Shown: in pieces, positions 36,416 through 45,908 of the stretch
How the letters are laid out: the number at the start of each line of letters is the position of its first letter
Position numbering within the stretch: the stretch's first letter is position 1
Assembly: GCF_014836935.1 (NCBI RefSeq)
Contig: NZ_JACSPW010000014.1
Location: 48,803-112,802 of the forward strand
Direction of reading: 5' to 3'
Length of the DNA stretch: 64,000 nucleotides
DNA from: Solibacillus merdavium
GTDB taxonomy: Bacteria > Bacillota > Bacilli > Bacillales_A > Planococcaceae
Notes under the pieces: generated by a model
Told to the model about the DNA's origin: nothing
Database searches by the model: none
What the model saw: only the letters and a program-made list of their open reading frames with translations
Translations under genes and position numbers: made by a program

Positions 36416-36562
36416 TTTAAATCTCCTTATTTGCTTTTGTTATTCTTACTTTCCACCATAACATATCTTCGTCCTGCTTAATCCTTACATTTAGGTTTCC
36501 TTTAAAATCTCCATTACTTTGGGTAGTATTAGTTTATAGTGAAAATAATAGGAGGGATAGGA

Positions 36563-37003
36563 ATGGAACTTACAGTATATCTTGCAGGACAGATTCATGA
36601 TAATTGGCGGGAAGAAGTTGCAAAAAAGGCAAAGGAATATAATCTCCCCCTACGCTTCGTAGCTCCACAAACAAACCATGATCGTTCTGATAATATTGGC
36701 GAAGAAATTTTAGGGGAGCAGCCTTCTAACTTCCATAAAGATAATGCAGCATCGGATATTAATAATTTTAGAACACAAGTATTAATGCAAAAAGCTGATA
36801 TTGTCATTGCCTTATTCGGCGAAAAGTATAAACAGTGGAATACCGCAATGGATGCAAGTACGGCTATTGCTATGAACAAGCCAACTATTATTATTCGACC
36901 GGAGTCATTGATTCACCCTTTAAAGGAGCTTTCCAATAAAGCAAATGTAACCGTAGAGACTGTTGACCAAGCAATAGATGTAATTCGTTATATTTTTGAT
37001 TGA
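36563..37003 (+). CDS. ytoQ: YtoQ family protein
   Basis: The 146-residue protein begins MELTVYLAGQIHDNWREE and contains DRSDNIGEEILGEQP, which are diagnostic for YtoQ. The fold is likely related to nucleoside 2-deoxyribosyltransferases, but activity has not been settled. The ATG at 36563 has ATAGGAGGGATAG upstream; longer versions would include that site. Single gene, followed by a strong terminator. Confidence 0.85.
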   Translation: MELTVYLAGQIHDNWREEVAKKAKEYNLPLRFVAPQTNHDRSDNIGEEILGEQPSNFHKDNAASDINNFRTQVLMQKADIVIALFGEKYKQWNTAMDASTAIAMNKPTIIIRPESLIHPLKELSNKANVTVETVDQAIDVIRYIFD

Positions 37004-37059
37004 TTAAAAGTATTTGTGATTCATCCATTTAGTTTTGAAGGCCTGATTAAAATAAAGCA

Positions 37060-37096
37060 CAAAAAGAGAGATTGCCGGATGCAATCTCTCTTTTCG
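37060..37096. terminator. Terminator between ytoQ and the next gene
   Basis: AAAAGAGAGATTGC and GCAATCTCTCTTTT form a perfect 14-bp stem with loop CGGAT (37062-37094), usable in both directions. Confidence 0.88.
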
Positions 37097-37111
37097 AATT
37101 GGAACTAAAAA

Positions 37112-37966
37112 TTAAATGCGTTTTAATGCACCATTTGGATCTGGTAACTCTTGAGCTGAAATTTTATTGATTTTGCAGAAATAATCAAAAAACTGTTGTG
37201 CCAGCTCTCGTTCCTGTGGATCAGTTTTAATCGATACTATATCGCGTAAAATTTGAGCCATCCAAAGATTATTAAAGTAACGGTGTTTGCCGGTATTCCA
37301 TGTCATTTTATGTGTAAACTTTTCATTTACATAATAATTCCAGAAGAGCATTTGATTCGCTTCCTCTTCTGTAAGTTGCAATCTGAACTTTGAATGGGCA
37401 GGAATATTACCATCTTGGCTAAGCTTTCCGATAAAATCTTCCTTTACCATATAAACACCTAAAATGCGTCTGTCTTTTTCTGACGAGTCAGAATCTACAG
37501 AAGTTAACAAGACCGCACTATTTTCAAACAATCGAATCGGTTTGTTTGGTTTGCCTTTGTTAACACCACTTTTTGCAACTCCAGAGAAAACTTTCCACTC
37601 TGAAAATGCTGTACTTTTCTCTTCTTCATCACACCAAAATACCATTTGGGACTCAGGATGAAGTTTATGGTTTTTCATAAGTTTTTCATGCTGTTGGCGA
37701 AGGTCCTGGTTTTTTCGCAAAAGTTTTAAATCTTCTTCCTTTTGCCATTCCTCTTCTCTTCGTTCAAGCTCTCTTTTTTCAATAATTTTTTCAAGTGAAC
37801 TTGCATCACCTTTATCATGAAGTTTCAGGTGTTTTTCAAATACATCAGGGAAAACAAACTTCTTTTTTTCAGATGCAAAATGTATTTCGATACTTGAATC
37901 ATTATGTTTAACAACACTTCCCGTACCAAAGAGCTTATGTGTAACTTTCTTATTAATTAGATTCAT
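37112..37966 (-). CDS. Hypothetical protein with N-terminal Tudor/UvrD-C-like segment
   Basis: The 284-residue protein starts INKKVTHKLFGTGSVV, a pattern like the small beta-barrel seen at the C-terminus of UvrD-type helicases and in CarD-like proteins. A charged helical region follows (about 55-100, rich in Glu and Lys), then a globular part with WKVFSGVAKSGVNKGK and a conserved Trp-rich stretch. I do not recognise a function; nucleic-acid binding is possible. The ATG has GAAGGAGGACT upstream. Confidence 0.72.
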   Translation of the reverse strand: MNLINKKVTHKLFGTGSVVKHNDSSIEIHFASEKKKFVFPDVFEKHLKLHDKGDASSLEKIIEKRELERREEEWQKEEDLKLLRKNQDLRQQHEKLMKNHKLHPESQMVFWCDEEEKSTAFSEWKVFSGVAKSGVNKGKPNKPIRLFENSAVLLTSVDSDSSEKDRRILGVYMVKEDFIGKLSQDGNIPAHSKFRLQLTEEEANQMLFWNYYVNEKFTHKMTWNTGKHRYFNNLWMAQILRDIVSIKTDPQERELAQQFFDYFCKINKISAQELPDPNGALKRI

Positions 37967-38565
37967 TATTATAGTCCTCCTTCACATTTTTACAGGTAAA
38001 TTTATTATTAAATTAAATAACTCCTAATAAACCTCACACAATTGTTTGAATTTTTACCTTAATTTTGAAAAAGACTATTAAAAAACGTATTCCAAATTCT
38101 TTCTGCATTTACAGCAGAATTCGAAATACCACAATTGTAAGTCTATTATAACATTTCTTAAACAAAAATACAATTTTTTTGTTGACAATACATTTTAAGT
38201 TAGGTTAAAATGAAATATTTATTTCAAACAAGGCTTTTATTTTTAAAAATTTTCGCTTTAAAAACCTCCACCAATCCTTATATTTACTATATATATATAT
38301 AGACAATTGTACTTTTTTTATTTATCCTCCAATAACATTTGCAACTGTCAAAAACCATTTTTCGACCATTTCTAATTAGTTATTAGTTTTTTTTATAAAT
38401 ATACCCACTAAATAGTAATATTATTTAGAAAATTGTAACTATAATGCAAATTGCCCCCAATATAATATTTTTCTATAGACATAAGTCCTATACATATATA
38501 TACTTTTATCCAGATTACCTTTCTACTTTTCGGTGCAAAAGTAAATATTTAGATAAAAGAAAGAT
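37967..38565. other. Long AT-rich noncoding region upstream of the chemoreceptor
   Basis: These 600 bp have no credible gene. They include an imperfect hairpin near 38090-38125 (ATTCTTTCTGC/GCAGAATTC), a TA dinucleotide run at 38287-38302 and the promoter-like pair at 38182-38211. The length is much greater than other gaps here, so a long leader or small RNA is possible, but I see no conserved fold. Confidence 0.4.
38182..38211 (+). promoter_or_regulatory. Promoter-like sequence far upstream of the chemoreceptor
   Basis: A consensus TTGACA (38182-38187) and TAAAAT (38206-38211) are 18 bp apart. The next start codon is 355 bp away, so it would give a long leader or a separate transcript. Confidence 0.45.
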
Positions 38566-40620
38566 GTGAAACAAGTGAACTTTTTTAAGAATTTGACTTT
38601 AAAAGTGAAGTGGATGATTTATATCTCATGCGCCATTGTGTTAGCAGTCGGCGTAACTGTAATTTTTAGTCAGTGGAACGTGCGTAACATTCTAGAAGAT
38701 GAAAATCGTCAAACCTCTGCTGACAGTGCTAAAAATGCAGTTAATCAGGTTTCATTAGGCTTATTGAATTATGAATCTGCTGTTTTACAATTAAGTCAGG
38801 TAATAGAGGCAATCTTAACGAATGAGGAAAAAGATTATACTCAAATAGACAAAATAACAAAAACACTTCATGAACAAAATAATGATTATTTAGCCGTGTA
38901 TTTCATGGATTTTAATACTGGCAAATTACATGTGACACCAGAGATTACATACGATTGGGATGTTCGCGATTCTCAAACATTCGCGAAATTAAATAGTAAT
39001 CCTAATTTACAATGGATGGATATTTATTTGGATACTGGTGTAAATAAATTAATGACTTCCGTTATTGCTCCCGTATTTAATAATGGTGAGCTAGTTGGCG
39101 CAGTCGGCTTTGATATTGACTTCTCAACGATTGGTTCAATACGCGAAAGTATTGAAACAGATACATCTTCCAAATTAATGATTGTTGATCCAAATGGTCT
39201 AATTGTTTCTTCATTTATTGAAGATGGTGACGGAAAAAATATTAACGCTGATAATTCCGGCAAAGTTGAGGGTGTTTCGGATTTATTAAAACCTGATGAA
39301 TTAGCTACAGAATTCAGTTGGCTTTTAAATGATTCAAATACGAATAATCAAATTGAACAATTTAACTGGGATGGTATGGATTATTCGGGAGAAATACAGA
39401 CAATAGAAAAAAACAATTGGAAGATTGTTTCTGTTATAGATAAAGGTAATTTTGCCGAAAAATTAAAGGAATTTACAATTAACGGTTGGATATCACTCAT
39501 TATTGGATTAGTAATTGGTTGTTTAATCGCTTATTTCATGTCAATTAAACTAATCCTGATTTTTAGTAATTTAAAAAAAGTATTTGAAAGAACAGCAAAA
39601 GGCGACTTTATTACTCGTTTTGAAACGAATTCAAATGATGAAATTGCTGATTTAGCAAACCATTATAACCAGATGCTAGATGGAGTTCATCGTTTAGTTC
39701 TTCAAGTTAATGAAAATACAAATGCAATTCGAAATTCGTCTAATAGTTTAGCAATTATCGCTAAAGAAAATGAACAAGCATTAAATAATGTTTCTACTAG
39801 TATTGAAGAAATCGCTATGAATAGTAGTAATCAGGCTGAAAAAATGCAGGATGGTTCTAATGCTCTCCAAGTATTAGCAGACGGTATTGAGACTATTGAA
39901 TTACAATCTCAACAAATGGCAGATGATGCAACCGAAGCGCTCATTGAAGCACATACAACTATTGATAAAGTTGATCAATTAGAAGAAACATATACAAATT
40001 TAGAAAGAGCATTTCAGGAAGTAACCATTGTAGCAACCAACCTGGATGATAAAACAAAGTCTATTTCTCAAGTGACAAAATTGATTGCCCAAATTACAGA
40101 ACAAACGAACTTACTTGCATTAAATGCATCTATCGAAGCAGCTAGAGCAGGCGAACACGGTAAAGGCTTTGCGGTCGTAGCAGATGAGGTAAGAAAATTA
40201 GCTGAGAATTCCAAAGCAGCTACTACGAACATTCAGGAAATTATTAAAAGTATTTTGGAAGATACAGAGCAACTCGTTCAAGTAATGCAGCAAACAAATG
40301 ATATTAGTGACAATCAAAAGGTAGCCGTTGATACTGTGAATAATGCAATTAAACAGCTATCCGATACTTTGGAAAATATGAAAGAATCTATTACTAGAAC
40401 GATGGATAATGTGTCGACAATGCAACAGCAAAAAAATGTTGTGCTCTCATCAATGTTAGTAGTCCATGAAATGACTACAGAGGTAACAGCTGAAACACAA
40501 GAAATTGCAAGTTCGATTGAAGAACAAACATCAGCCACTACCGAAGTAACAATTCATGCTACTCATTTAAATGAACAAGTCGAAAATTTATCGGACTCTG
40601 TTTCAAAATTCAAGTTATAA
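38566..40620 (+). CDS. Methyl-accepting chemotaxis protein with dCache sensor
   Basis: The 684-residue receptor has TM1 at about 16-36, an extracellular dCache-type sensor (about 37-305, with [14 protein letters not shown] and [11 protein letters not shown]), TM2 at about 308-330, a HAMP domain (about 331-385) and a signalling domain whose hairpin tip holds [20 protein letters not shown] (from residue 513). It controls CheA activity in response to a small ligand, often an amino acid or organic acid. The start is GTG at 38566 with a modest AAAGAAAGAT. The ligand is unknown. Confidence 0.93.
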   Translation: MKQVNFFKNLTLKVKWMIYISCAIVLAVGVTVIFSQWNVRNILEDENRQTSADSAKNAVNQVSLGLLNYESAVLQLSQVIEAILTNEEKDYTQIDKITKTLHEQNNDYLAVYFMDFNTGKLHVTPEITYDWDVRDSQTFAKLNSNPNLQWMDIYLDTGVNKLMTSVIAPVFNNGELVGAVGFDIDFSTIGSIRESIETDTSSKLMIVDPNGLIVSSFIEDGDGKNINADNSGKVEGVSDLLKPDELATEFSWLLNDSNTNNQIEQFNWDGMDYSGEIQTIEKNNWKIVSVIDKGNFAEKLKEFTINGWISLIIGLVIGCLIAYFMSIKLILIFSNLKKVFERTAKGDFITRFETNSNDEIADLANHYNQMLDGVHRLVLQVNENTNAIRNSSNSLAIIAKENEQALNNVSTSIEEIAMNSSNQAEKMQDGSNALQVLADGIETIELQSQQMADDATEALIEAHTTIDKVDQLEETYTNLERAFQEVTIVATNLDDKTKSISQVTKLIAQITEQTNLLALNASIEAARAGEHGKGFAVVADEVRKLAENSKAATTNIQEIIKSILEDTEQLVQVMQQTNDISDNQKVAVDTVNNAIKQLSDTLENMKESITRTMDNVSTMQQQKNVVLSSMLVVHEMTTEVTAETQEIASSIEEQTSATTEVTIHATHLNEQVENLSDSVSKFKL

Positions 40621-40641
40621 CTAAACAAAAAAATACCCGTT

Positions 40642-40696
40642 AAAACAGATGGACTTAGAGGTAGCTGCAAGCACTTCTAAGTCCATCTGTTTTTAT
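40642..40696 (+). terminator. Terminator after the chemoreceptor gene
   Basis: AAACAGATGGACTTAGA pairs with TCTAAGTCCATCTGTTT around a structured loop, followed by TTTT. Confidence 0.85.
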
Positions 40697-40833
40697 AATA
40701 TATAGCCTGTTTACGTACTATAGTGACACCATTTACATCATTGACATATGTTGCGTATATAAAGAATTTTGATTTGTTGCTTTACAGCGAGTGACCTAGC
40801 TCTATATTTCCATGAAATTTAAGGAGTGAATAC

Positions 40834-42285
40834 ATGGGTGCTATAACTGGAGAATTTTATATTAATCGACTGAATCAATTAAATAATGAAGTTTGGTTTG
40901 ATGGGGAAAAGGTTGAAGGGTTACTTTCTGAACACCCCGCTTTCAAAGGTCTTATTAAAACGAAAGCTTCTCTTTATGACCTACAGCATAATCCTAAAAT
41001 AAAAGATGAAATGACCTTTATTTCACCAAAATCAGGAGAACCTATTGGACTTTCTTTTTTGCAACCAAAAACGAAAGAGGATTTAGTGAAAAGGCGGAAG
41101 ATGATTGAACATTGGGCGAGACATACTTATGGTATTTTAGGAAGAAGCCCCGACTATTTGAACTCCGTTTTAATGAGCTTTGCCTCTTCAGCGGAAATAT
41201 TGAAGGGACAGGAAAACTGTTTCCCTGAAAATGTTGAGGCATTTTTTGAATTAGTAAGAGAAAATGATTTATCACTCACTCATACTTTTATTACACCGCA
41301 AGTTAATCGCTCTCAAAATTATTTCGAACGTACAAATGAACCTATTTCCGCGAAGATAATTGAAGAAAATGAACATGGTCTTGTGATAAAGGGTGCACGG
41401 CTATTGGCTACACAAGGTGGTTTAACAGATGAAGTGCTAGTATTTGGAGGTGGTAAAGCTGTATTCGCAGAAGATGAAGCTTTTGCTTTTGCCATCCCCT
41501 CCAATACGAAAGGCGTAAAATTTATATGCAGAGATACCTTTATAGGAGGGGACTCCCACTTTGATCATCCTCTTAGCTCAAGGTATGAAGAGATAGATTC
41601 CATTATAGTTTTTGATAATGTATTAGTTCCGTGGGAGCGCATATTTTTTTACAATAACTTTGAAATTGCCGGTAAGTTCCTTATGGAAAGTTCGTTTCAT
41701 CACTTCGCTAAATATCAGGTGACGATAAGGCAGATTGTGAAAACAGAATTTATTTTAGGTATTGCGGAGCTTCTTGTAGATACGATTAATGTCCGCGAAT
41801 ATCAGCATATTCATGAAAAGCTGTCAGAAATCATCGTTGGGTTAGAAACGATGAAAGCACTTCTGGAAAAATCGGAGAATAATGCAGTATTAGATAAGTG
41901 GGGCTATTTACGCCCGGCTATTTTCCCATTGAAAGTTGCCGGTAATATTTTTTCAAAACTGTACCCTCGCTACATCGAAATAATTCAGCTTATAGGCGCA
42001 AGCGGTATGATTACCTTACCTACGAAAAAGGCATTCCATTCCGATATAAGAGCAGATTTAGACCAATATCTTCAAGGAGCTACTAAAACAGCAGAGGATC
42101 GTGTAAAAATATTTCGTTTAGCTTGGGATTTAACAATGAGCTCATTTGGTACGAGGCAAATGCAATATGAACGATTCTTTTTTGGTGATTCAATCCGCGC
42201 AGCGAGCGAATTATATTTTACTTATCCTAAAAAAGAGTATGTTGAAGTAGTCATTGATTTTCTAAAGCAAAAAGAAGATTTATAA
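40834..42285 (+). CDS. hpaB: HpaB-family flavin-dependent monooxygenase
   Basis: The 483-residue protein belongs to the 4-hydroxyphenylacetate 3-hydroxylase large-subunit family, which uses reduced FAD supplied by a separate reductase to hydroxylate phenols. Family blocks include RSPDYLNSVL, LSLTHTFITPQVNRS, VFGGGKAVFAEDEAFAFAIP, VPWERIFFYNN and the Cys-free lid region near GASGMITLPT. No reductase gene is next to it. The ATG has TTAAGGAGTG upstream. Substrate assignment to 4-hydroxyphenylacetate rests on family resemblance only. Confidence 0.85.
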   Translation: MGAITGEFYINRLNQLNNEVWFDGEKVEGLLSEHPAFKGLIKTKASLYDLQHNPKIKDEMTFISPKSGEPIGLSFLQPKTKEDLVKRRKMIEHWARHTYGILGRSPDYLNSVLMSFASSAEILKGQENCFPENVEAFFELVRENDLSLTHTFITPQVNRSQNYFERTNEPISAKIIEENEHGLVIKGARLLATQGGLTDEVLVFGGGKAVFAEDEAFAFAIPSNTKGVKFICRDTFIGGDSHFDHPLSSRYEEIDSIIVFDNVLVPWERIFFYNNFEIAGKFLMESSFHHFAKYQVTIRQIVKTEFILGIAELLVDTINVREYQHIHEKLSEIIVGLETMKALLEKSENNAVLDKWGYLRPAIFPLKVAGNIFSKLYPRYIEIIQLIGASGMITLPTKKAFHSDIRADLDQYLQGATKTAEDRVKIFRLAWDLTMSSFGTRQMQYERFFFGDSIRAASELYFTYPKKEYVEVVIDFLKQKEDL

Positions 42286-42406
42286 CTCAATACCTATACT
42301 ACCTTCACCTTTTCGGGTTTTGAATTATAAAAGGACTGTAATATTTTCCATTATAATTCCTCGTCCTTTAGACAAACTAATCCCAAAAAGAAAAGAAGGT
42401 GATAAG

Positions 42407-42481
42407 GTGCTTAAGCTTAACAACGCAATGTGTTTCTATAACTTTATGCAGATTATCATTATTGAGGATAATCATGGATAA
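42407..42481 (+). CDS. Possible 24-residue leader peptide overlapping splB
   Basis: A GTG at 42407 sits 7 bp after AGAAGG and opens a 24-residue frame (MLKLNNAMCFYNF then MQIIIIEDNHG) whose stop lies inside the first codons of splB. The 8-bp overlap would allow translational coupling. B. subtilis has a regulatory gene, splA, in this position; this frame is far shorter and shows no clear likeness, so its role is a guess. Confidence 0.4.
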   Translation: MLKLNNAMCFYNFMQIIIIEDNHG

Positions 42482-43502
42482 ACCGTTTATGCCTCAGCTA
42501 GTTTATTTTGAACCGAATGCTTTAGATTATCCACTTGGAAAAGAGCTGAAAGAAAAATTTGAAGGGTTAGGTATTGAAATTCGCTATACCACTTCCCATA
42601 ATCAGATACGCGATCTTCCTGGAGACAATGATTTACAGAAGTATCGTATTGCAAAATCCACACTCGTTGTAGGCATTCGTAAGACATTGAAGTTTGACAC
42701 ATCGAAACCATCCGCAGAATATGCCATCCCTCTTGCAACCGGGTGTATGGGACATTGTCATTACTGCTATTTGCAAACGACTATGGGGAGTAAACCGTAT
42801 ATTCGGATATATGTGAATGTCGATGAAATATTTGAAGCCGCTGATCATTATATAGAAGAACGCGCTCCTGAGATTACGCGTTTTGAAGCTGCTTGTACCT
42901 CTGATATTGTAGGGATCGATCACTTAACCCACTCATTAAAAAAAGCTATTGAACATTTTGGTCGGACGGAATTAGGCAGATTACGATTTGTGACTAAATT
43001 TCATCATGTTGATCATTTGCTTGATGCTAAGCATAACGGGCATACAAGATTCCGATTTAGCATTAATGCCGACTATGTCATTAAGAATTTCGAACCGGGT
43101 ACTTCCCCCCTAGCAAAGCGTATAGAAGCAGCTGGGAAAGTAGCAAGGGCTGGTTATCCGCTTGGTTTTATCGTCGCCCCAATTTATCTTCATGAAGGAT
43201 GGCAAGAGGGATACTATCATATGTTTGAGCGTCTTGATGCAGAATTACCTAAAGACGCTCGTGATGATATAACGTTTGAATTCATTCAGCACCGATTTAC
43301 TAAGAAAGCAAAAAATGTCATTGAGAAAAATTATCCAAAAACTAAATTACAGCTGGATGAATCTACAAGACGAGTTAAGTGGGGTAAGTATGGAATCGGT
43401 AAATATATTTATCAAAAAGACGAAGAAGATGAAATGAAAGAGCAGTTATACAGTTATATGGAAAATTTCTTTCCTAATGCGAAACTTGAATATTTCACGT
43501 AA
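42474..43502 (+). CDS. splB: Spore photoproduct lyase
   Basis: The 343-residue radical SAM enzyme repairs the spore photoproduct (a thymine dimer) in germinating spores. The cluster motif is CMGHCHYC (three residues, then two), followed by the SplB-typical YLQTTMGSKPYIRIYVNVDE. FVTKFHHVDHLLD and RFRFSINADYVI match the barrel of the family. The start is the ATG at 42474 (PFMPQLVYFEPNALDYPLGK), with TTGAGGA upstream; longer forms add unrelated residues. A hairpin ends the unit. Confidence 0.95.
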   Translation: MDKPFMPQLVYFEPNALDYPLGKELKEKFEGLGIEIRYTTSHNQIRDLPGDNDLQKYRIAKSTLVVGIRKTLKFDTSKPSAEYAIPLATGCMGHCHYCYLQTTMGSKPYIRIYVNVDEIFEAADHYIEERAPEITRFEAACTSDIVGIDHLTHSLKKAIEHFGRTELGRLRFVTKFHHVDHLLDAKHNGHTRFRFSINADYVIKNFEPGTSPLAKRIEAAGKVARAGYPLGFIVAPIYLHEGWQEGYYHMFERLDAELPKDARDDITFEFIQHRFTKKAKNVIEKNYPKTKLQLDESTRRVKWGKYGIGKYIYQKDEEDEMKEQLYSYMENFFPNAKLEYFT

Positions 43503-43506
43503 CGCT

Positions 43507-43546
43507 AAAGCAGCCGGTCTTAAAATCGGCTGCTTTTGATTTTGGT
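43507..43546 (+). terminator. Terminator of splB
   Basis: AAAGCAGCCG pairs perfectly with CGGCTGCTTT, followed by TGATTTT. Confidence 0.85.
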
Positions 43547-43590
43547 TATGTCTTCGTAATCCTCATTACAAAGCGGTCCACCTTTTTTTG

Positions 43591-43630
43591 CAAAAAGAAA
43601 AAACGAACCCTTTAACAAGGATTCGTTCGT
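43591..43630 (-). terminator. Terminator of the YkgA-like gene
   Basis: On the minus strand AACGAATCCTT pairs with AAGGGTTCGTT and runs into a T-rich tract (43603-43590). The gene's stop codon is about 70 bp upstream. Confidence 0.7.
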
Positions 43631-43702
43631 ATAAAGAATGAGTAATGAACAAATGACATATATTACGAAACGAGGAGCCAATTACATTATTTTTATTACC
43701 TC

Positions 43703-44557
43703 TTAAAGCCGGACAATAGGCATTGAACAACATCGGAATGAGCCGCCTGACTTGATGATTTCTGAAAAATCTACTTCCAATACTTCATACCCATGCTGTC
43801 TCATCTGATAATTAACATCACGATTCATTGGTAAACTCAATACCCGCTTCTGACCAATAGATAATACATTTGTGCCCATTGTAAACTGTTCGCTTTCACT
43901 TACTTCGATTAAATTGTACATACTCGCTAAAAATTCTACAGTTTTCAGATCGAACGCATCTGGATATATTAATGCTTCTTCTGAGGAAAGAATATTGAAT
44001 ACACAATCTAAATGTAAATATTTTGGGTTGAATTGAATTGGCAGTATTTTAAATTCAGGTAATTCTTTCTGTAAAGATTGAATTGCACTTTTACATGTAC
44101 GGTGACTGATTCCAATGAAGACACGTTGTCCGTCGACAATGACATCTCCCCCTTCTATGGAATGAGTTGAGAGCTTTTTATATGCAATATTATGTTTATG
44201 CATCCAATGGGCTAATACTTCCTCTTCACCTTGACGAATCGGATTCGCCATTTCTGAAATAAATAAACGATTTCCTAATGTAAAGCCAATATCTCGTGTA
44301 AAGACTTGCTCAGGGTGATCTTTACTAGGTTTTAGTTTAATCACTTCCACACCCGCACTTCTTAATGTTTGTTCAAAATTCCGATGTTGTGCAATAGCAA
44401 GTTCCTGGTCAATATTCTCATGTTTATATTGCTTTTGGACATTATTAATCACTTCTCTAATCTCCATATATTGCGGTTCACATAAAACTACTTTTTTTAA
44501 TGTTCCATATTCATTTTTACAATTTATTTGATCATGTTTTGTAATTGTATCACCCAT
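43703..44557 (-). CDS. Dimethylargininase/amidinotransferase-family hydrolase (YkgA-like)
   Basis: The 284-residue protein belongs to the guanidino-group modifying superfamily of DDAH and arginine deiminase. The substrate site motif is STHSIEGGDVIVDGQ, the catalytic histidine lies in YLHLDCVFN and the nucleophilic cysteine in GGSFRCCSMPI near the C-terminus; two adjacent cysteines occur there. It is likely cytoplasmic and hydrolyses methylated arginine or a related guanidine. The ATG follows TCTGGAGGATG. Name follows B. subtilis YkgA by resemblance. Confidence 0.85.
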   Translation of the reverse strand: MGDTITKHDQINCKNEYGTLKKVVLCEPQYMEIREVINNVQKQYKHENIDQELAIAQHRNFEQTLRSAGVEVIKLKPSKDHPEQVFTRDIGFTLGNRLFISEMANPIRQGEEEVLAHWMHKHNIAYKKLSTHSIEGGDVIVDGQRVFIGISHRTCKSAIQSLQKELPEFKILPIQFNPKYLHLDCVFNILSSEEALIYPDAFDLKTVEFLASMYNLIEVSESEQFTMGTNVLSIGQKRVLSLPMNRDVNYQMRQHGYEVLEVDFSEIIKSGGSFRCCSMPIVRL

Positions 44558-44737
44558 TAAGGCATCCTCCAGATTCTTAATTCAACTCTCTCTTATTTAT
44601 TTTCATTTCCTTGATTTACATTCAGTAAACATTTCTGAATTTTTAATCTATTCAGGTACCATTGTTTCAAGAAATTTAGGAAGGGGTAATGATTGGCTAT
44701 ATAATAATAATTGGATAATGATAATGGAGGGGTTTGT

Positions 44738-45478
44738 ATGATTACGAAAGGGCATACTTTATTAACAAAGGAAGATTTTCAAACAAGAACCGACTTGCCA
44801 AATTGGCTTTATAAAGAATACGAAACCTTTCATAACACGGTAACAGATAAAACGTTTCCATGTTTTTTCGGTATGAGTGGTGAGCTCAAAGGTGAGCTTC
44901 GCTATGCCTATATTAATCAGGATGACTGGAGCAATCTACCTTCTGCAGTAGAACACTTCCTTAATTTATTTAAGATGCCAAACTACAAGAGACATGGACT
45001 TTTCGTCTTTGTAGAACCATTTGAGCAAGAGGGCTCTCTTGAAGATTACCGAAAGCAATTTTGGGATATACTACAATACTTGCATAAAGAAGATAAAGTG
45101 GAATGGCCAATAGACAGTCCTCGTGACCCTGAACATTACTTATGGGATTTTCATTTTGCCGGAGAGCCAATTTTTGTATTTGGAAATGCACCTGCGTATA
45201 AAAAGCGGAAAACACGTCATTTAGGAAATGCAATGGTTCTTGGATTTCAACCTCGGAAAATTTTCGAAGGGTTAGAAGGAACTGAAAAAGGCGGGATCAT
45301 GTCTCGGGAAAAAGTTCGGAAACGTGTAGAGGTATGGGATCAGCTTCCTAAACATCCCGATATTGGTCACTATGGTGACCCGACACATAATGAGTGGAAA
45401 CAATCATTTATTGGTGATGATATTGTACCGATAAAAGGCAAATGCCCTTTCCAACATAAATCGCTCTTGAAACTTTAG
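44738..45478 (+). CDS. YqcI/YcgG family protein
   Basis: The 246-residue protein shows the family features FPCFFGMSGELKGELRYAY, RKQFWDILQYLH, and FGNAPAYKKRKTRHLGNAM. Its function is unknown; the family is soluble, and a conserved cysteine pair occurs in FPCFFG and GKCPFQHK. The ATG at 44738 has AATGGAGGGG upstream. It is transcribed alone, ending at the hairpin at 45508-45550. Confidence 0.85.
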   Translation: MITKGHTLLTKEDFQTRTDLPNWLYKEYETFHNTVTDKTFPCFFGMSGELKGELRYAYINQDDWSNLPSAVEHFLNLFKMPNYKRHGLFVFVEPFEQEGSLEDYRKQFWDILQYLHKEDKVEWPIDSPRDPEHYLWDFHFAGEPIFVFGNAPAYKKRKTRHLGNAMVLGFQPRKIFEGLEGTEKGGIMSREKVRKRVEVWDQLPKHPDIGHYGDPTHNEWKQSFIGDDIVPIKGKCPFQHKSLLKL

Positions 45479-45505
45479 TCTCTCCTAAAAAGTAAACGGT
45501 TACAG

Positions 45506-45552
45506 GAAAGGCAGTGCTAAAAGTTTAATCGTACTTTTAGCACTGCCTTTAT
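45506..45552. terminator. Bidirectional terminator after the YqcI-like gene
   Basis: Two perfect 18-nt arms (AAAGGCAGTGCTAAAAGT and its complement, 45508-45525 and 45533-45550) surround a 7-nt loop; it can serve the convergent small membrane-protein gene too. Confidence 0.85.
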
Positions 45553-45579
45553 AATTTATTATATTGGTAAGATATAATA

Positions 45580-45861
45580 TTACTTTCCTTTTTTCGAGAA
45601 AAAGAAGGTAAAAATAGCGAACAAAAATGAAAAGAATGTAATTATCCATATAAGGTAAAGAACAAGCCCCAATCCAATATTCGCATCCTGATAGTCCATT
45701 ACTGCATTATCAATTAACGACCACGATAAAAGTGCCAAAGCTCCAACACCTATTACAATGACAACCATTTTCGAACGACCTTTGCTCACATAATAGCTAA
45801 AAGTAAAAGAAGCAACTAATAAAAAATAAGTTAAAGCTGATAACCAAACTATTCTCTCCAT
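45580..45861 (-). CDS. Small membrane protein, unknown function
   Basis: The 93-residue protein has three hydrophobic segments, about 4-25, 32-51 and 63-88, with a short acidic loop (DNAVMDYQDANIG) between the second and third, and a Lys-rich end. No family is recognised. The ATG follows TAGGAGTTGATG. It is a single gene facing the YqcI-like gene. Confidence 0.65.
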   Translation of the reverse strand: MERIVWLSALTYFLLVASFTFSYYVSKGRSKMVVIVIGVGALALLSWSLIDNAVMDYQDANIGLGLVLYLIWIITFFSFLFAIFTFFFSKKGK

Positions 45862-45908
45862 AACGCATCAACTCCTAAATTACCTAGCAAGCGTTAACAA
45901 CCCGTTTT

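Noticed and set aside
38287..38302. TA dinucleotide run as a possible origin or phase-variable tract
   Set aside because: It is short and lies far from any promoter core in an AT-rich gap.
42330..42370. AAAGGAC/GTCCTTT inverted pair before splB, with CATTATA resembling a sigma-G -10
   Set aside because: The arms are short with a wide loop, and no -35 element fits the spacing, so I do not call a terminator or a promoter.
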